A stretch of DNA of 64,000 bases from Myotis daubentonii (GCF_963259705.1 NC_081852.1:63114359-63178358); one strand, 5' to 3'. Positions 39,445-51,081 are shown, counted from the stretch's first letter. Numbers and translations: made by a program. The notes: generated by a model not told the origin, from the sequence alone.

Positions 39445-40075
39445 CCTTCATGGAGAGGACACGCCTGTCACGGAGAGGACACGCCTGTCACGGAGAGGAC
39501 ACGCCTGTCACGGAGAGGACACGCCTGTCACGGAGAGGACACGCCTGTCACGGAGAGGACACACCTGTCACGGAGAGGACACACCTGTCACGGAGAGGAC
39601 ACGCCTGTCATGGAGAGGACATGCCTGTCATGGAGAAGTCCTGCCTGTCACGGAGAGGACATGCCTGTCATGGAAAAGGGAAGCCTGTCACGGAGAGGAC
39701 ACGCCTGTCATGGAAAAGGGAAGCCTGTCATGGAGAGGACACGCCTGTCACGGAGAGGACACGCCTGTCACAGAGAAGGGAAGCCTGTCACGGAGAGGAC
39801 ACGCCTGTCACAGAGAAGGGAAGCCTGTCACGGAGAAGGGAAGCCTGTCATGGAGAAGGGAAGCCTGTCACGGAGAGGACATGCCTGTCATGGAGAGGAC
39901 ATGCCTGTCATGGAGAGGACATGCCTGTCACGGAGAGGACACACCTGTCACGGAGAAGGGAAGCCTGCCTGTCACGGAGAGGACACGCCTGTCACAGAGA
40001 GGACATGCCTGTCACGGAGAGGACATGCCTGTCAAGGAGAGGGCACGCCTGTCACGGAGTGGGCCCGCCTGCGTG
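39445..40075 (+). repeat. 20-bp minisatellite, about 30 copies
   Basis: Unit GAGAGGACACGCCTGTCACG repeats with strict 20-bp spacing; a second variant has AAGGGAAGCC in place of AGGACACGCC, and C/T changes in CACGG/CATGG and ACACG/ACATG mark individual copies. One copy near 39961 has a 4-bp expansion (GCCTGCCTGTC). The unit has no stop in any forward phase, so all three frames stay open and every 60 bp encodes the same 20-residue repeat. Confidence 0.97.
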
Positions 40076-40284
40076 TTGAAGAGCGCACACACGCTTCTCG
40101 CTTCAGCATCAGTTGGCCATTCGCCCTCTGATTATAAACGGCTGCTGAGTGTCTGCTGAGACCAGGCACACTGACGGGTGTATGTGGGGGGACAGTTATA
40201 CGCCGTGTCTGTGCTTTAAGAGGGTGATCACCCTCGGCGACGACCCGTGTGCCCTGGGCCTCTGCTCGGTACCCTTCCACGCTC

Positions 40285-40357
40285 TACCTCTTCACGAGCA
40301 TCTTTCTGCCACCCGCCCTCCCAACAGCCCCAGGGAAGCAGAACTCTCATCATCCCC
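40285..40357 (+). repeat. MIR, 5' part (split by MLT1 LTR)
   Basis: CCAACAGCCCCAGGGAAGCA followed by CTCTCATCATCCCC fits the MIR segment with 'acaaccctgtgaggtaggta ... attattatcccc'. It resumes at about 40729 after the LTR. Confidence 0.7.
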
Positions 40358-40728
40358 CGTATCAGCCAGTTCCGCTGCGGTAACAAAACGCCACTGACCT
40401 GGTGGCTTAAGCAACAGAAATTTGTTTCTCACAGTTCGGGAAGCCGGAGGGTCCAAGCTCACGGTGCCAGCTGACTCGGTTCCTGGAGAGAATCCACGGC
40501 CTGGCTTGCAGATGGCCCCTCGGGCTGCGTCCTCCCCTGGGGAGAGAAGGGGAGCTCACTGCCTGGTCTCATCTTATAAGGGCACTAACCCCATTGTGGG
40601 GGCCCCGCCCTCATGGCCTCGTTGACATGTAATTCCCTCCCAAAGGGCCCCCCTCCTGATATTATCACCTGGGAGTTAAATCCTCAGCATGTGGGTTTTG
40701 GGGGGACACAGATATTCAGCCCATCACA
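40358..40728 (+). mobile_element. MLT1-type solo LTR (ERVL-MaLR)
   Basis: Reads through the characteristic MLT1 order: GTAACAAAACGCCACTGACC, GGTGGCTTAAGCAACAGAAA, TCTCACAGTTCGGGAAGCC, CTTGCAGATGGCC, CTTATAAGGGCACTAACCCC, GGGGGGACACAGATATTCAG. About 370 bp, sense to the + strand, no internal retroviral sequence. It is an ancient eutherian insertion nested in a MIR. Confidence 0.9.
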
Positions 40729-40845
40729 CCCCAAAGTAGCTGAGACACAAAGTAAAATTACCCTCAGAGTCCACAGCCCAGAGCCAGGAATGCAACCCAG
40801 GTCTGTCCGACTGTGAAGCGACTGCAATGCTCTTACCTGGTGTGC
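40729..40845 (+). repeat. MIR, 3' part
   Basis: CCCAAAGTAGCTGAGACACAAAG, CAGAGCCAGGAATGCAACCC and CAATGCTCTTACC continue the MIR begun before the LTR (tgaggaaactgaggcacagag; cagagccaggattcgaaccc; gctcttaacc). Confidence 0.72.
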
Positions 40846-41856
40846 GAGCCTCGGGTTCTGGCTCAGACACACCGCCTACAAGCAGATAACCGGGGGCAGT
40901 CGTCCGATTTAGAAAATAAATCTGAGAGAGAGGTTCTGTGATGACTGACTGGCAGTTCGAAGGAGAAGAGATGGTTTCTCCAGAGACATCGTCGCGTCAC
41001 CTGTCAGCCCCACCTATGGCACGTAGGGCCTGTGAACCCAGCCTTCGCGCCAGCCTGTGGGTACCGGGGCCTCACGGCTTTCCGGGGCCTCAGCACTTCG
41101 TGGAACAAAACAGAACCCGAACGTGGACCCTCAGCGTCCCCCTTGGCGCAGGGTTAGCCCCGAGGGACCCCGCCGGCTGATTTTCACGGTAAAGGCCTCG
41201 CGTGGCTGTGCTGATGGAGCGGGGCGGCTCGGAGACCCCGAGGGGTGAGGCAGAGGTGTGGAGGGGTCAGCTCTGGCCGGGGCTCCGGGAGCCAGCAAAC
41301 AGAGGGGGCTTGGGCCTCAGACAGGTCAGAACCCAGGTCACTGGGCCACCCCTGCTTCCCTGGGTCTCTCGCACCCGAGGTCCCGGCGTCGGGAACCAGC
41401 GCTGGGCCGGGAGTTAGGAAATGAGATCGGGCCCCGCCTCTCTTTACTCGAAGCGCTTGGGGGGGGGGGGGCTATGCCAGCCGCCCCTGTCCGGGCTGCT
41501 ATGACCCTAACGGGGTGACGCAGGTGCCCTGCAGTGGGACAACGCGAACAGGACGTGTCTCGGCTGCTGTTTCCCTTTCCGGCCGTAGCTTCGCGTGCGT
41601 CATGTAAACACACCATCCCTAGTTTACACGTTTCAGGGCACCCGGGTGCTTTTGAAATGGGGTGTGGAATGAGCATAAACACACCCAGAATGATGAAAAG
41701 CCTATAATTTACCGGCCCCGGCCCCGCCCCCAATGCTCCTGAGGGAATTGCCGGCCCCAGTAGGCAGCAGCCTTCTTACAAAGGCGACATTCACGAAGGC
41801 CTGGGTGGCCTCCCCTCAGGTAGCGCGGAGCCCGGAGGCAGAGGAGGCCGGTGCAT

Positions 41857-41944
41857 GGGTGGGGCTGTGCGTAGTAGGAGGGCTTCTCCGGGTGCTGCAC
41901 GGGTGGGGCTGCGCGTAGTAGGAGGGCTTCTCCGGGTGCTAGGG
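41857..41944 (+). repeat. 44-bp tandem duplication
   Basis: GGGTGGGGCTG(T/C)GCGTAGTAGGAGG starts at 41857 and 41901, two nearly identical 44-bp copies. Confidence 0.93.
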
Positions 41945-42239
41945 AAGTAGGTGACTCGGTTCCGAAGATCATTTCCCAGTAAAGGGAGCTGGTCTCTTTG
42001 GAGAAAGAGTCGATGAAGGTTTGGGTGAGAGAGACACAGGGTGAGTTAATGGACAGACGCAAGGAGGTGCATGAAGGCTGGTGGGGACTTGGGGGCTCCT
42101 GTGGCCCAACGTGGAGGAATTTAAGTATCAACACAACCTGCTTCCCATGGATTTGAACACTTTGAACAACCAAACGTCTCTAGGAATCAACAAGGAAAGA
42201 GAGAAGGGAGGGAGAGAGGAAAGTTCCTTTCTCAGAAGA

Positions 42240-42818
42240 ATGTTGGGTGAAAAAAATATGTAATTCACGATAATCTTACAAAGTCACCTTTGTGAAATCA
42301 CTGCCAGAACAATTTAATTCAGGCAAGAACCGCCCATGGGTGCTACAGCCATTGGGTGTGAGTTACTTGGGGAACAGAACGTTAACAGACTCCAAGTGCA
42401 TTTAATAACATATAAACCGGGGGGGGGGGCACCTCACCAAGCTATCAACTCGGCCCCCCTCTTGCTATGACACAGTGGGAAGCATCATTAACTATTACCT
42501 TCAGATAAAAGTCTAAATGGAAAAAAATAAAACTACAAAAAATGCCAGAAATGAAAAAATGTGAATCTCTAAAAATAGTAACATGTGGCAACTAAAACTT
42601 ATTCTTTAAAAAAAAATTTTAAATGAAAGTTGGCTGATTAAATTTAAAATAACTATAAATCATGATTTAATCACATATATAGAAACAAAATGTAAGAGAT
42701 TCTGACAGCAAAAACGGGTAAGGCAAGAGAAAGCAGAAACTGGGTGTTGTCCGTTATTAATGGTGCATGTGAAGTCGTGCACTGTCATGTGACAATAGAC
42801 CAGGAGACGTCAAAGACA
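42240..42818. other. AT-rich stretch, possibly a decayed LINE fragment
   Basis: AT-rich with A-rich runs (AAAAAATAAAACTACAAAAAATGCC; AAACAAAATGTAAGAG). The texture is like an old L1 5' region but no block matches firmly. No open frame of note. Confidence 0.35.
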
Positions 42819-43010
42819 AACACGATTCTCAACCTGTGGGTCGCGAACAATGAAAATGCATCCTGCATGTCAGGTATTTACACGACGATTCATCACAGTA
42901 CAACATGACAGTAATGAAGTAGCAACGGAAATAATGTTATGGTTGGGGGTCACCACAGCATGAGGAGCCGTATGAAAGGGCCACAGCGAGAGGAAGGTGG
43001 AGAACCGCTG
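42819..43010 (-). mobile_element. SPIN-like hAT copy, diverged
   Basis: Begins GATTCTCAACCTGTGGGTCGCGA and ends GGTGGAGAACCGCTG. The internal complement of TAAATACCTGACATGCAGGA and TAACATTATTTCCGTTGC identify it as the same family as 3546-3770 in reverse. It has lost the stretch around the GACCCCCAAAGGGG motif. A target duplication is not convincing. Confidence 0.85.
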
Positions 43011-44915
43011 CTTTAGAAGAAGTGGGAACTCCAGGTGAGATCGCCTACGTGCCCACATGTCTAGATTCGCAACATCTCCTCCGCCGTCGCCTCGCCCACA
43101 CCTCATGCGATGCTGCTATTTCTGGTGACGTCCTTTCACCGCGAGAGCCTTTCCGAAGATTGGACTCCGTTTTCTGGAAACAGCTATCTTTAGGCTCCTT
43201 ACCCATTGTCTTTCATAAAGTGTTAGTTACATAACAAGCACAGCTACAAGGAGGGAGCAGCTCACGGGGCTGGAGGGGCAGGGCCAGGAAACAGTGGCCC
43301 TGGGTCCCAGAGGGCGGGGTGGAGCCTGGCTGGAGAGGCAGCCCCTCCATCCTCCTCCGTCCCCCCAACACCCCCCCCCCACACACACACACAGGCTTCC
43401 CACATGTAACTGGCTGCTGCTGGACTAACTCCCAGGGTAACCAGCACCCCTTTCTCTCCATGGAACACCCCACCCGACACCACCAGGCCAGGCCTCCCTC
43501 CCGCACTCCTGTGAGGACCCCATGGGCCGCCGTCCAGTCCCAGGACCACAGCCGGTGGCCTAGTTGCTATCTCCCCAGAATCCTCAGGGCGAATGCTCCC
43601 TCGGCTCCTCCGCTCCCACACCCCACACTCCCACATGTCGCCTAACTTTTTATAGCTTCCACAGCGTTTCCTTCCAAAATTAAAATGCTCCCGGATGTGG
43701 AAGTACGAGACCAGGGAGGGGAAGGGCGGTGGGGGCAGAAGAGGGAGAATAAAACAGGATGGAAAGGAAGGGAGGGGGAAGATGCGACGGTGTAGCCTGG
43801 CCGTCCTGACAGCTCACTGTCCGCAGCGGTTCCGGGCAGCGGTCTGCATGGGCAGCAGGTGCTGGAGCGCCTGGCGCTGCTGGAATTGGATCTGGGGACG
43901 CACTCCCCGGGGCGCTCAGCTCTGCGTGTCCGCTCCCGGGGCTGCTGGGAGCCGGGGTCTGGGGTCTGGAGCGTGGGGGACACTGTGACAGGAGCTGGAG
44001 CTGCCCATCCCCAGAGGGCAGGTGGTGGGGAAGGCTGGGGTGGCTTTATGAAAGCCCCGATGTCTTGCAGCACCTCCTGATGCCAGAAACGGCCCATCGC
44101 AGCGGCCCATGTGCTGGGCCTGAGAGCCGGGGGACTCAGGAGGAGTGGAGCAAGGGTGGTGGCCAGCTGCCTCCAGGCGCCCCTCCGGCCCTCGATGCCC
44201 TGGGCTGGCCGGGGTGAGGAGCAGGAAGGCCAGTGGGGAGGGGCCAGGGGACCCGCTCTGAGGGGGGCTCCCTAACGAGGTGACCCCTGCTCGGCAGGGC
44301 CGGGCACTTCCTCGGGGGCCAGACAGGCGCCCCGGACGGAAAACGAGCAGCAGATCCAATACAACTCCAGTCCCTGCAGCCGCACGTGTCCCTTTGCAAA
44401 CAGCCTGGCAAAGGCAGATGGAGGGTCAGGGCTCCGGCAACACGTGCGGGGCCTAGAGGCGGCGCGGCCTGCCCCCTGGTGGTCGTTCCCCGCAATGACA
44501 CCTGCTTCCCACCTCGGTCCCAGCAGTGACAGGTCCCAGCAGTGACAGAAAACGCCGGATCAGGGAGCGGGTCTCCGGCCTCTGGGCTTTTGGATTTAAC
44601 GTCTCACGGAGAAGTCGATCCCGCGCCTGCTCCCGACGCGGTGGGTTCTGTAACAGGCCCTTCCCTTCTCCTCGGCGCAGAAACAAGGTTTCCCATGAAG
44701 ATGGGCTCCGCAGACAGAAACCTGGTTTTGTCGTTCAGCCGCAGAGACCAGAGAGGCTTGGAAACCAGGGAAACGCCAAGCGGAGGCCTGTTTCTTAGGG
44801 AGGGAGAGCTCCGAGGCGCCTAAGCAGACCGGCCTGAGAGCCGGGATCCGGAGAGCAGCTGCCTGGGGGCCAGTCCCGCTCACCTCCTCCCGGCGGGGCC
44901 ACCTCAGCAAAGCGT
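43011..44915. other. Intergenic, nothing recognised
   Basis: GC-rich unique sequence with a C/CA run near 43369-43393. Frames in this stretch lack domains and splice support. Confidence 0.45.
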
Positions 44916-44917
44916 TT

Positions 44918-44963
44918 ACACTCTTAAAAATATATATTTTTATTGATTTCAGAGGGAAAGGGA

Positions 44964-44997
<34 letters not shown>

Positions 44998-45147
44998 AAT
45001 GATGAGAGGGATTGGCCCCCTCCTGCACGCCCCACACTGGGATCGAGCCCGCAACCCAGGCCTGTGCCCTGACTGGGAATCGAACCCTGACCTCCTGGCT
45101 CCTAGGTCGATGCTCAGCCCCTGAGCCACGCCAGGTGGGCAGCATTT
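44918..45147 (-). repeat. VES SINE inserted in a MIR, with target duplication
   Basis: Antisense full-length copy with a GA microsatellite (near 44965-44995) in its tail region. Flanks AGCGTTTACACTCTT and AGCATTTACACTCTT form a 15-bp target duplication with one mismatch, typical of L1-mediated insertion. Confidence 0.93.
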
Positions 45148-45310
45148 ACACTCTTGATGCCTCAGTTCCTTCACCTGAGAGAGGACTGCCTTGCAGAGCT
45201 GTTGGGAGGGTCACGGGGTCAGGGACACAGGTGCTTCCACTAAGGTCCAGCACGAGGTGCCGGGTAAGCGCTGGAGATGACGGTTGCTGTGGTCACTGCT
45301 TAGGGTACAA
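45148..45310 (+). repeat. MIR fragment (target of the SINE insertion)
   Basis: ACTCTTGATGCCTCAGTTCC, GGTGCCGGGTAAGCGCTGGA follow MIR (cctcagtttcctcatctg ... gtgcctggcacatagtaagcgct). Confidence 0.65.
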
Positions 45311-45519
45311 GAGCTCGGGCAGATGCGACCGCCGGCCACATGGAGGAGGAGGGTAGCAACATTAGTCACCGTTGGCGACCGGCTGCCCCCAAACCTCCCC
45401 GGCCGGGGCTGCCCCCTTTCAGCACCGTGGGGCTAGGAGGGGCAGACACCCCACCGTTTCACCGAGGGGGCGTGGCCATGTGGCCCCACCGGGACAGGAA
45501 CCGTGGGAAGGAGTGCAGG

Positions 45520-45549
45520 GGCAGGGGCAGGGGCAGGGGCAGGGGCAGG
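45520..45549 (+). repeat. GGGGCA hexamer repeat
   Basis: Five head-to-tail GGGGCA units; G-quadruplex capable. Confidence 0.95.
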
Positions 45550-45744
45550 TGAAGACCATGCATGGAGCAGTGACAGCCGGGCCCGTCAGCAAGACCTGTG
45601 GTGCCCGCGTGAGGAGGGCCCGGCGCTGGAGGTGCCCTTGCCCGGGGCCAGGGTGTGAGCCCCACGGTGTCTTGCTCTGCCCAGCGCTCCCTCTTCCTCT
45701 GAGCTGAGCTCAGTTGGAATCAGTCTTGTCATTTCTACCCAAGA

Positions 45745-45815
45745 ACCCTAACTGGTAAGAGGACACTGGAGCCCAGAGAGGGCAGCACACTGTTCCAGGT
45801 CACACAGCAATTCCC
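45745..45815 (+). repeat. MIR fragment
   Basis: GGACACTGGAGCCCAGAGAGG then CCAGGTCACACAGCAATTCC match the MIR core closely. Confidence 0.75.
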
Positions 45816-46010
45816 TCACGTCAGGGGCTGAGCGTCGACCTAGGAACCAGGAGGTCAGGGCACAGGCCCGGGTGGCGGGCTCCATCCCCAATGGGGGGCG
45901 TGCGGGAGGCAGCCGATCTGTGATTCTCTCTCATCATGGATGTTTCTATCTCTCCCCTTCCCTTCCTCCCTGAAATCAGCAAAAATATGTTAAAATAAAT
46001 AAAAAAATAA
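45816..46010 (+). repeat. VES SINE, head truncated or diverged
   Basis: AGGGGCTGAGCGTCGACCTAGG, TCCATCCCCAATGGGGGGCG, CTCTCTCATCATGGATGTTTC, tail of AAATCAGCAAAAATATG. A deletion removed the B-box segment between AGGTCAGGG and CACAGG. Confidence 0.88.
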
Positions 46011-46430
46011 AATATAAACCGAAGAGCCGGGGCATGATTGACGGGGTGACACCTTCCCAGCTGCTGGGGACTCAGGAAACCGCAACCCAGTGCGCATGGG
46101 CCTCACCTTCCGGGCAGATCCCTCGGCGTTGGCGGCTCACGGGCGCCACCCAGTGGCCGTCCTGCCGACAGCAGAGGACTTCCCGCACTGGAGGCGGGGA
46201 CCCCCTTAGGAGGCGGGCACCCCCTTAGGAGGCGGGCACCCCGCTTAGGAGGCGGGCGCGGGGCTGTCGCTGCCCTCCGTCCGTTACTCTACCTTCTACC
46301 GGCCCCGAGGCCAGGTGCCCCGAGAGCAGCGACGCAGACACGGCTCCCCCACGCGGTGGGCTCGGCGGCCGAGTCAGGGGCAGGTGCGCCAGAGGCCGGG
46401 GCCTGCGCATGCGCGCGAGCGCTTGCATCT
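46011..46430. other. Intergenic with a short 18-bp triplication
   Basis: CCCCTTAGGAGGCGGGCA-type units occur three times at 46201-46258. Otherwise unique GC-rich sequence. Confidence 0.7.
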
Positions 46431-46525
46431 CACACATACACGCACACGCACACGCACACACATACACACACGCACACACACACATACGCATGCACATACA
46501 CACGCACACATACGCATGCACACGC
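46431..46525 (+). repeat. CA-rich microsatellite
   Basis: ACACGCAC, ACATAC and GCATGCAC units over about 95 bp. Confidence 0.93.
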
Positions 46526-47087
46526 TCGCAGAGAACTGCTGGGTCAACACAGATCATTCACCCTTTGCCTCCGCTGACCTGGGAGAGGATGGGAAATAGA
46601 GGTTCGGAGTCACAGCTTCAACTGTAAACGCTCCGCTTCCTGGAGGGATCGCCCTGCGCGAGCCTCCGCCTCCCCCTCTGCGAAAGGGGCTCAGGTGGCA
46701 TCTACCCAGCAGGTGCTGTGCTCAGGGCCCGGAGCAGAGGGCGGGGGGCGCTCTGTCCTCTGAGCTGAGGCAGAGGTGGGGCCAGGCGGAGAGAGGGACC
46801 CACCAGGGACCACAGCACAGGCCCTGCTGTCATTTCATTCAGCAAAACTGCAAACCGCTGCTGCCTCCCAGGGCCAGACCCTGAGGCCACAGCCATGGGT
46901 GGGACCTTCCTCCGTCTGCAGGAAAGACAGACGGACAGTTTCAGGTCCTGCACGTCCTGACGGGAGATGAGGTTCAAGGTGCCCTGGGGGTGGACAGGTG
47001 AGAGGCCCAAGGAAGGAGGGGGGGGGGGAGGGAGAGAAAATGAGGAGAAATGAAGAAGTATAGGAGAGAGATGATGAGATGCACATA

Positions 47088-47505
47088 TAGTGTGTGTGTG
47101 TTTGTGTGTGTGTGTGAGTGTGTAGGAGTGTATGTGTGAGCATTTGTGTGTGAGTGTGTGTGTTTGAGTGTGTGTGACTGTGTGTGTGTGAAAGAGTGTG
47201 TTTGTATGTGTGTATGTGAGTGTGTGTGAGCATTTGTGTGTGTGTTTGAGTGTGTGTGACTGTGAGTGTGTATGTGTTTGTGTGTGAGTGTGTGTGACTG
47301 TGTGTGTATGTGACTGTGTGAGAGTATGTGAGTGTGTGTGTATGTGTGTTTGTGTGTGTGTGAGAGTGTGTGAGTGTGTGTGTGTGAGAGAGTGTGTGTA
47401 TGTGTGTGTGTGAGAGTGTGTGTGTGTGTGTGAGTGTGTGAGTGTGTGTGAGTGTGTGTGTGTGAGAGAGTGTGTGTGAGAGTGTGTGTGAGTGTGAGTG
47501 TGTTT
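47088..47505 (+). repeat. TG/TGAG microsatellite of about 415 bp
   Basis: GTGTGTGTGAGTGTG, GTGTGACTGTGTG and GAGAGTGTG units in irregular order. The minus strand opens long Thr/His/Ser frames of repeat origin. Confidence 0.96.
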
Positions 47506-49210
47506 GCAGCGAGGGCTGAACACTCAGCGGAGAGACCCGGAGATGACGGAGGACAGCAGAGTCTGTACAAACCTTCTGGAGCCAGGATCTGCTAACGGGC
47601 AGAGTTCAAGGAGACAGGGTGGCGGAGGTGAGGCTGGAGGGTCCGCGGGGAGGGCGGTGGGAAGGGCCCTGGAAGGGGTGAGGCTCTGGCCAGGGGGGGC
47701 CGTGGGGAGAGGGGCAGGGGTGAGGTGGGCGAGGACCTGGGGAGGAAGGTTCAGGCCGACTCACTTTCCCGAGCGTGTGACTCGGGAGCTGAAGGCAGAA
47801 GCCAAGGCGGAAACGCAGAGCCCCTCCGTCCCCCCCAGCGGCCCTGCCACTCCGGTCACCGCCTCTGCCTTCCGGGTGCCCCGAGCTCCTGGGGGTGGGG
47901 AGCTCAGCGCTGGGTCCTGTGACGGGCACAGTGACCCCACACAGAAGCACCCAGGCAGCGCTGGCCACGGGGAAATCGCGATCCGCACAGACGCTGTGAG
48001 CTGCACCAGCTCGCGTTTGAGGTCAGTCTCCTCCCCAATCGCCCGTTTTTAAAATACAAACTTGGCACCCGCTGCCCAGGCATGTCGACTTCGTGCTTTC
48101 AAATGCGCACTTGCTGCCTCTGGCGTCCCTGGGGCCCCCTCCTTTGGGGGTGTCGCCCCCTGTGTGCCATCGGGGAACCCCAGTGCGGGGCCCCGGCCTC
48201 CCTCGGACGTTGGCTGGGCTCCGCGGGGCTGGTCAGGGCAGAGGCCGGGCTGGCGCGTTGGGAGGATGGGAGCTGACCCTCCCCGTGGCCGCCTCAGCAC
48301 AGCTCTGTGCTTCTCGGCCGTGGCCACCGACCACCCCTCTCCACAGCCCCCCCCCCCATCCTGGGGGCCCACCCGCCTGCCTCTCCCAGGCTCCCTCGGA
48401 CCCGGTCTGGCCAGGGGGTGCGGGTGGACGAATGAGGCCACTTCCAGCGCGGCCCACGGCAGACCTCCCCGCCTGGTCCTCACTCCGCTTGTCACCTGCC
48501 TGTCACATGGGGAGGTTTCCAGGACGTTGAGCCAAAGGTGGGAACCTGGGCCCCTGAACAGCTTCAGAGCCAGGACCCCCTGCCCCCTCCCCCAGCGACC
48601 ACCCCCAGCGCCTGCCCAGGCTGTGAGCCCTCAGCTGTGAGGCCACGGACACGGGCCGTGTGTACAGCAACGGCTCCGCCTGGGCCGTGCTGGCCGTGCC
48701 CTCTCCCGGGACAGCTCCCCGCAGCCTCACTCCCGCGCGATGCTGCCCTCCCAGGCCCTCTCCCCGCGGCCATGCCCTCCTGTCCGCACCCGGAGAGACT
48801 GCCCTCTGAGCTAGCGGCGGCCGAGGCCATTCCCGGGAACTCGGGTCCAGCGAGCGAGGGGGAGCCCCTAAATCACAAGATGCGGGCGGGTCCGCGCCTG
48901 GAGCCCCCCTCCCCCTCCGGCCTGGGCTCTGGCTGGTCCTCCCGGACATAAATCTGCCCCCGGAGCCACGCGGGCATCGACTTCCCAGAGGGCCCCGCGC
49001 CTGCTGCGGGGCTCAGGGCGGATCGATGGGGTCCGCGTCCTGGGCTGTAAATCGCCCTGGAGAGCAGCAGGGCTGGTCCCAGCAGTAAATCCAGCCCCTC
49101 GGCCCGGCCTCCCCGCTCCCCCCCCCCTCCCCGGTTCCTCCTGCGGACCAGACGGGGTTTCAGGGAAAGACCTTCCCCGCCTCCCTCCCTTCCTCTCTGT
49201 ACTTGTACAA
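47506..49210. other. Intergenic, nothing recognised
   Basis: GC-rich unique DNA. Overlapping open frames on both strands have biased composition but no domain or splice support. Confidence 0.45.
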
Positions 49211-49212
49211 GT

Positions 49213-49430
49213 TTTAATTTTTTAATAAACGTTTTGTTGACTTCAGAGCAGAAGGGAGAGGAAGAGAGAGACATCGAGGATGAGAGAGGATCACTGATCG
49301 GCTGCCTCCTGCACGCCCCCCACTGGGGATCGATCCCGAAACCCGGGCCTGTGTCCTGACCAGGAATCCAACCCTGACCTCCTGGGTCAGAGGTCAGCGC
49401 TCAGCCACCGAGCCGCGCCGGCCGGGCTAG
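49213..49430 (-). repeat. VES SINE
   Basis: Antisense: ATAAACGTTTTGTTGACTTCAG, GCTGCCTCCTGCACGCCCCC, GGAATCCAACCCTGACCTCC, GAGCCGCGCCGGCCGGGC end. GC-rich head kept. Confidence 0.93.
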
Positions 49431-50144
49431 ATATAATTTCAGATCCACAGAGAGCTGCAAAGACGGCCCGAGAGCCTCAGGTGCCCTGGCCAGCCCCCCC
49501 CCGCCCTCCACCCCCCCCCCCCCCGCACCCCATCCCCCGCCCCGGTCACTGGAACTGGGAAATGAACGCGGAGCCACCGACCCAGCTTCCGGGACCTCCC
49601 GCCTCCCCGCCAAGGTCCGCCTGCTCCAGGGCCCAGCCCAGCGCACTGCGATCAGCGATCGGTCTGTTCAGGGTCCCTGCCCTTCCCCGTTCTCACCGGC
49701 CACTGGAGCGCCTGGCGCAGGGATAAGCCGGGAGTGGATGGCACCCAGGTGCCGGTCTTGGGCGGGAAAATCCTTCCTCGCCCGGTGAAGGGTGAAGGGT
49801 GTGGACGGAGGGAAACCGCAGCCATGGCCGACAGGGACTCCACGCGAAGGGCCTGGTGCTGCCAGTAGGGCTCCAGCCGCCCGGACCCGGGCAGGCTCTG
49901 CAGGAGACTGTGCAAATTCAGCTTCTGGGACCCAAACCCTTCCAACGCTGTGCAGGAGGCGCCCTGGGCTCTCGTCAGAGCGGACGTGCCCAGCGCCCAA
50001 TGTGCGGGCCTCCCCCGAGGTGTGGGCTCGGGGGCGTCCATTTGCTTCCAGAACATTCCTTCGCCCCGGGTTCGAACAACCCCGCAGTCAGAGAAGGCGG
50101 CTCTGATTTTGGTTCCAACACGTTCCCTTTTATCTGTTTTTAAA

Positions 50145-50362
50145 ATCCTCACCTGAGAATGTGCTTATTGATTTTAGAGGGAGGGGAAGGGAGGGGGGAG
50201 AGAGAGAGAGAGGGAGAGAGAGAGACTGGCTGCTCTCTGTACAAACCCACCTGGGGATCCAACCTGCAACCTAGGCATGTGCTCTGACCTGGAATCGAAC
50301 CCGCAACCTTTCAGTATATGGGCCGACACTCCAACCAACTGAGCCACACCCGCCAGGGCCTT
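50145..50362 (-). repeat. VES-like SINE of the CCTCACC-tail subfamily
   Basis: Antisense: AAAATCCTCACCTGAGAATG..TTATTGATTTTAGAGGG, a GA tract, GGAATCGAACCCGCAACC, GAGCCACACCCGCCAGGGCC. It shares the CCTCACC(C/T)GAG extension with the copy at 56470. Confidence 0.9.
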
Positions 50363-50718
50363 CCTCCCTTTCTTTTAAAAAACATATATTATTGAAGACA
50401 CAGCAAGGCTTAAAAACAAAGACAAGACGTCACCGTAAGACTGCCGCCCAGCTTAGGAAATAAAGCGTTGCATCTGCATGAAAGCCACCGCGTCCCCGCC
50501 CAGCGCCCCTCGCCCGTCCCCTGTCCCCCTGAGGTGGCCGCCTCCCCTGAGTCAGATGCTGACCTCAGGTGGCCTCAGCTACAAAAGACATGCAAACGAT
50601 GTCGTTTACATATCGTCCTTCACAACGAGGTGGCTTGTCAGTGCCCTCACAGGACTTACCTGGGTTGATAAGCACAGTTCTGGTTCAACCATTCTAACGC
50701 CTTAGGTATCCATTATGG

Positions 50719-51026
50719 CAGCGGTTCTCCACCTTCTAACGCCGCGGCCCTTTAATACAGTTCCTCATGTTGTGGGGACCCCAACCATAAAATTATTTCG
50801 TTGCTGCTTCATAACTGTAATGTTGCTACTGTTATGAGTCGTAATGTAAATATCTGCTATGCAGGATGTATTTTCATTGTGACAAATTGAACATCATTAA
50901 AGCATAGTGATTCATCACGAAAACAATATGTAATTGTAGATGTGTTTTCCGATGGTCTTAGGTGACCCCTGTGAAAGGGTCATTCGACCCCCAAAGGGGT
51001 CGCGACCCACAGGTTGAGAACCGCTG
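50719..51026 (+). mobile_element. SPIN-like non-autonomous hAT, near full length
   Basis: CAGCGGTTCTCCACC to GGTTGAGAACCGCTG, 308 bp. Flanking 8-mers CATTATGG (50711-50718) and CATTTTGG (51027-51034) are a target duplication with one mismatch. It retains the middle segment with AAACAATATGTAATTG that is missing from the other two SPIN-like copies here. Confidence 0.94.
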
Positions 51027-51081
51027 CATTTTGGGGATACAATGTCAGTTTCCCTGTTTCTGTTGCTGGCCTCTGTAGTGT

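Noticed and set aside
39445..40075. CRISPR array
   Set aside because: Repeats are directly adjacent with no unique spacers, and the DNA is mammalian.
39222..40159. 285-codon and overlapping frames as a repeat protein gene
   Set aside because: The 20-bp unit is open in all three phases, so the frames carry no information; no conserved flanking exon is visible.
47506..49000. Proline/alanine-rich open frames as a protein gene
   Set aside because: Several mutually overlapping frames of similar length on both strands, typical of GC-rich non-coding DNA; no recognisable domain or exon borders.
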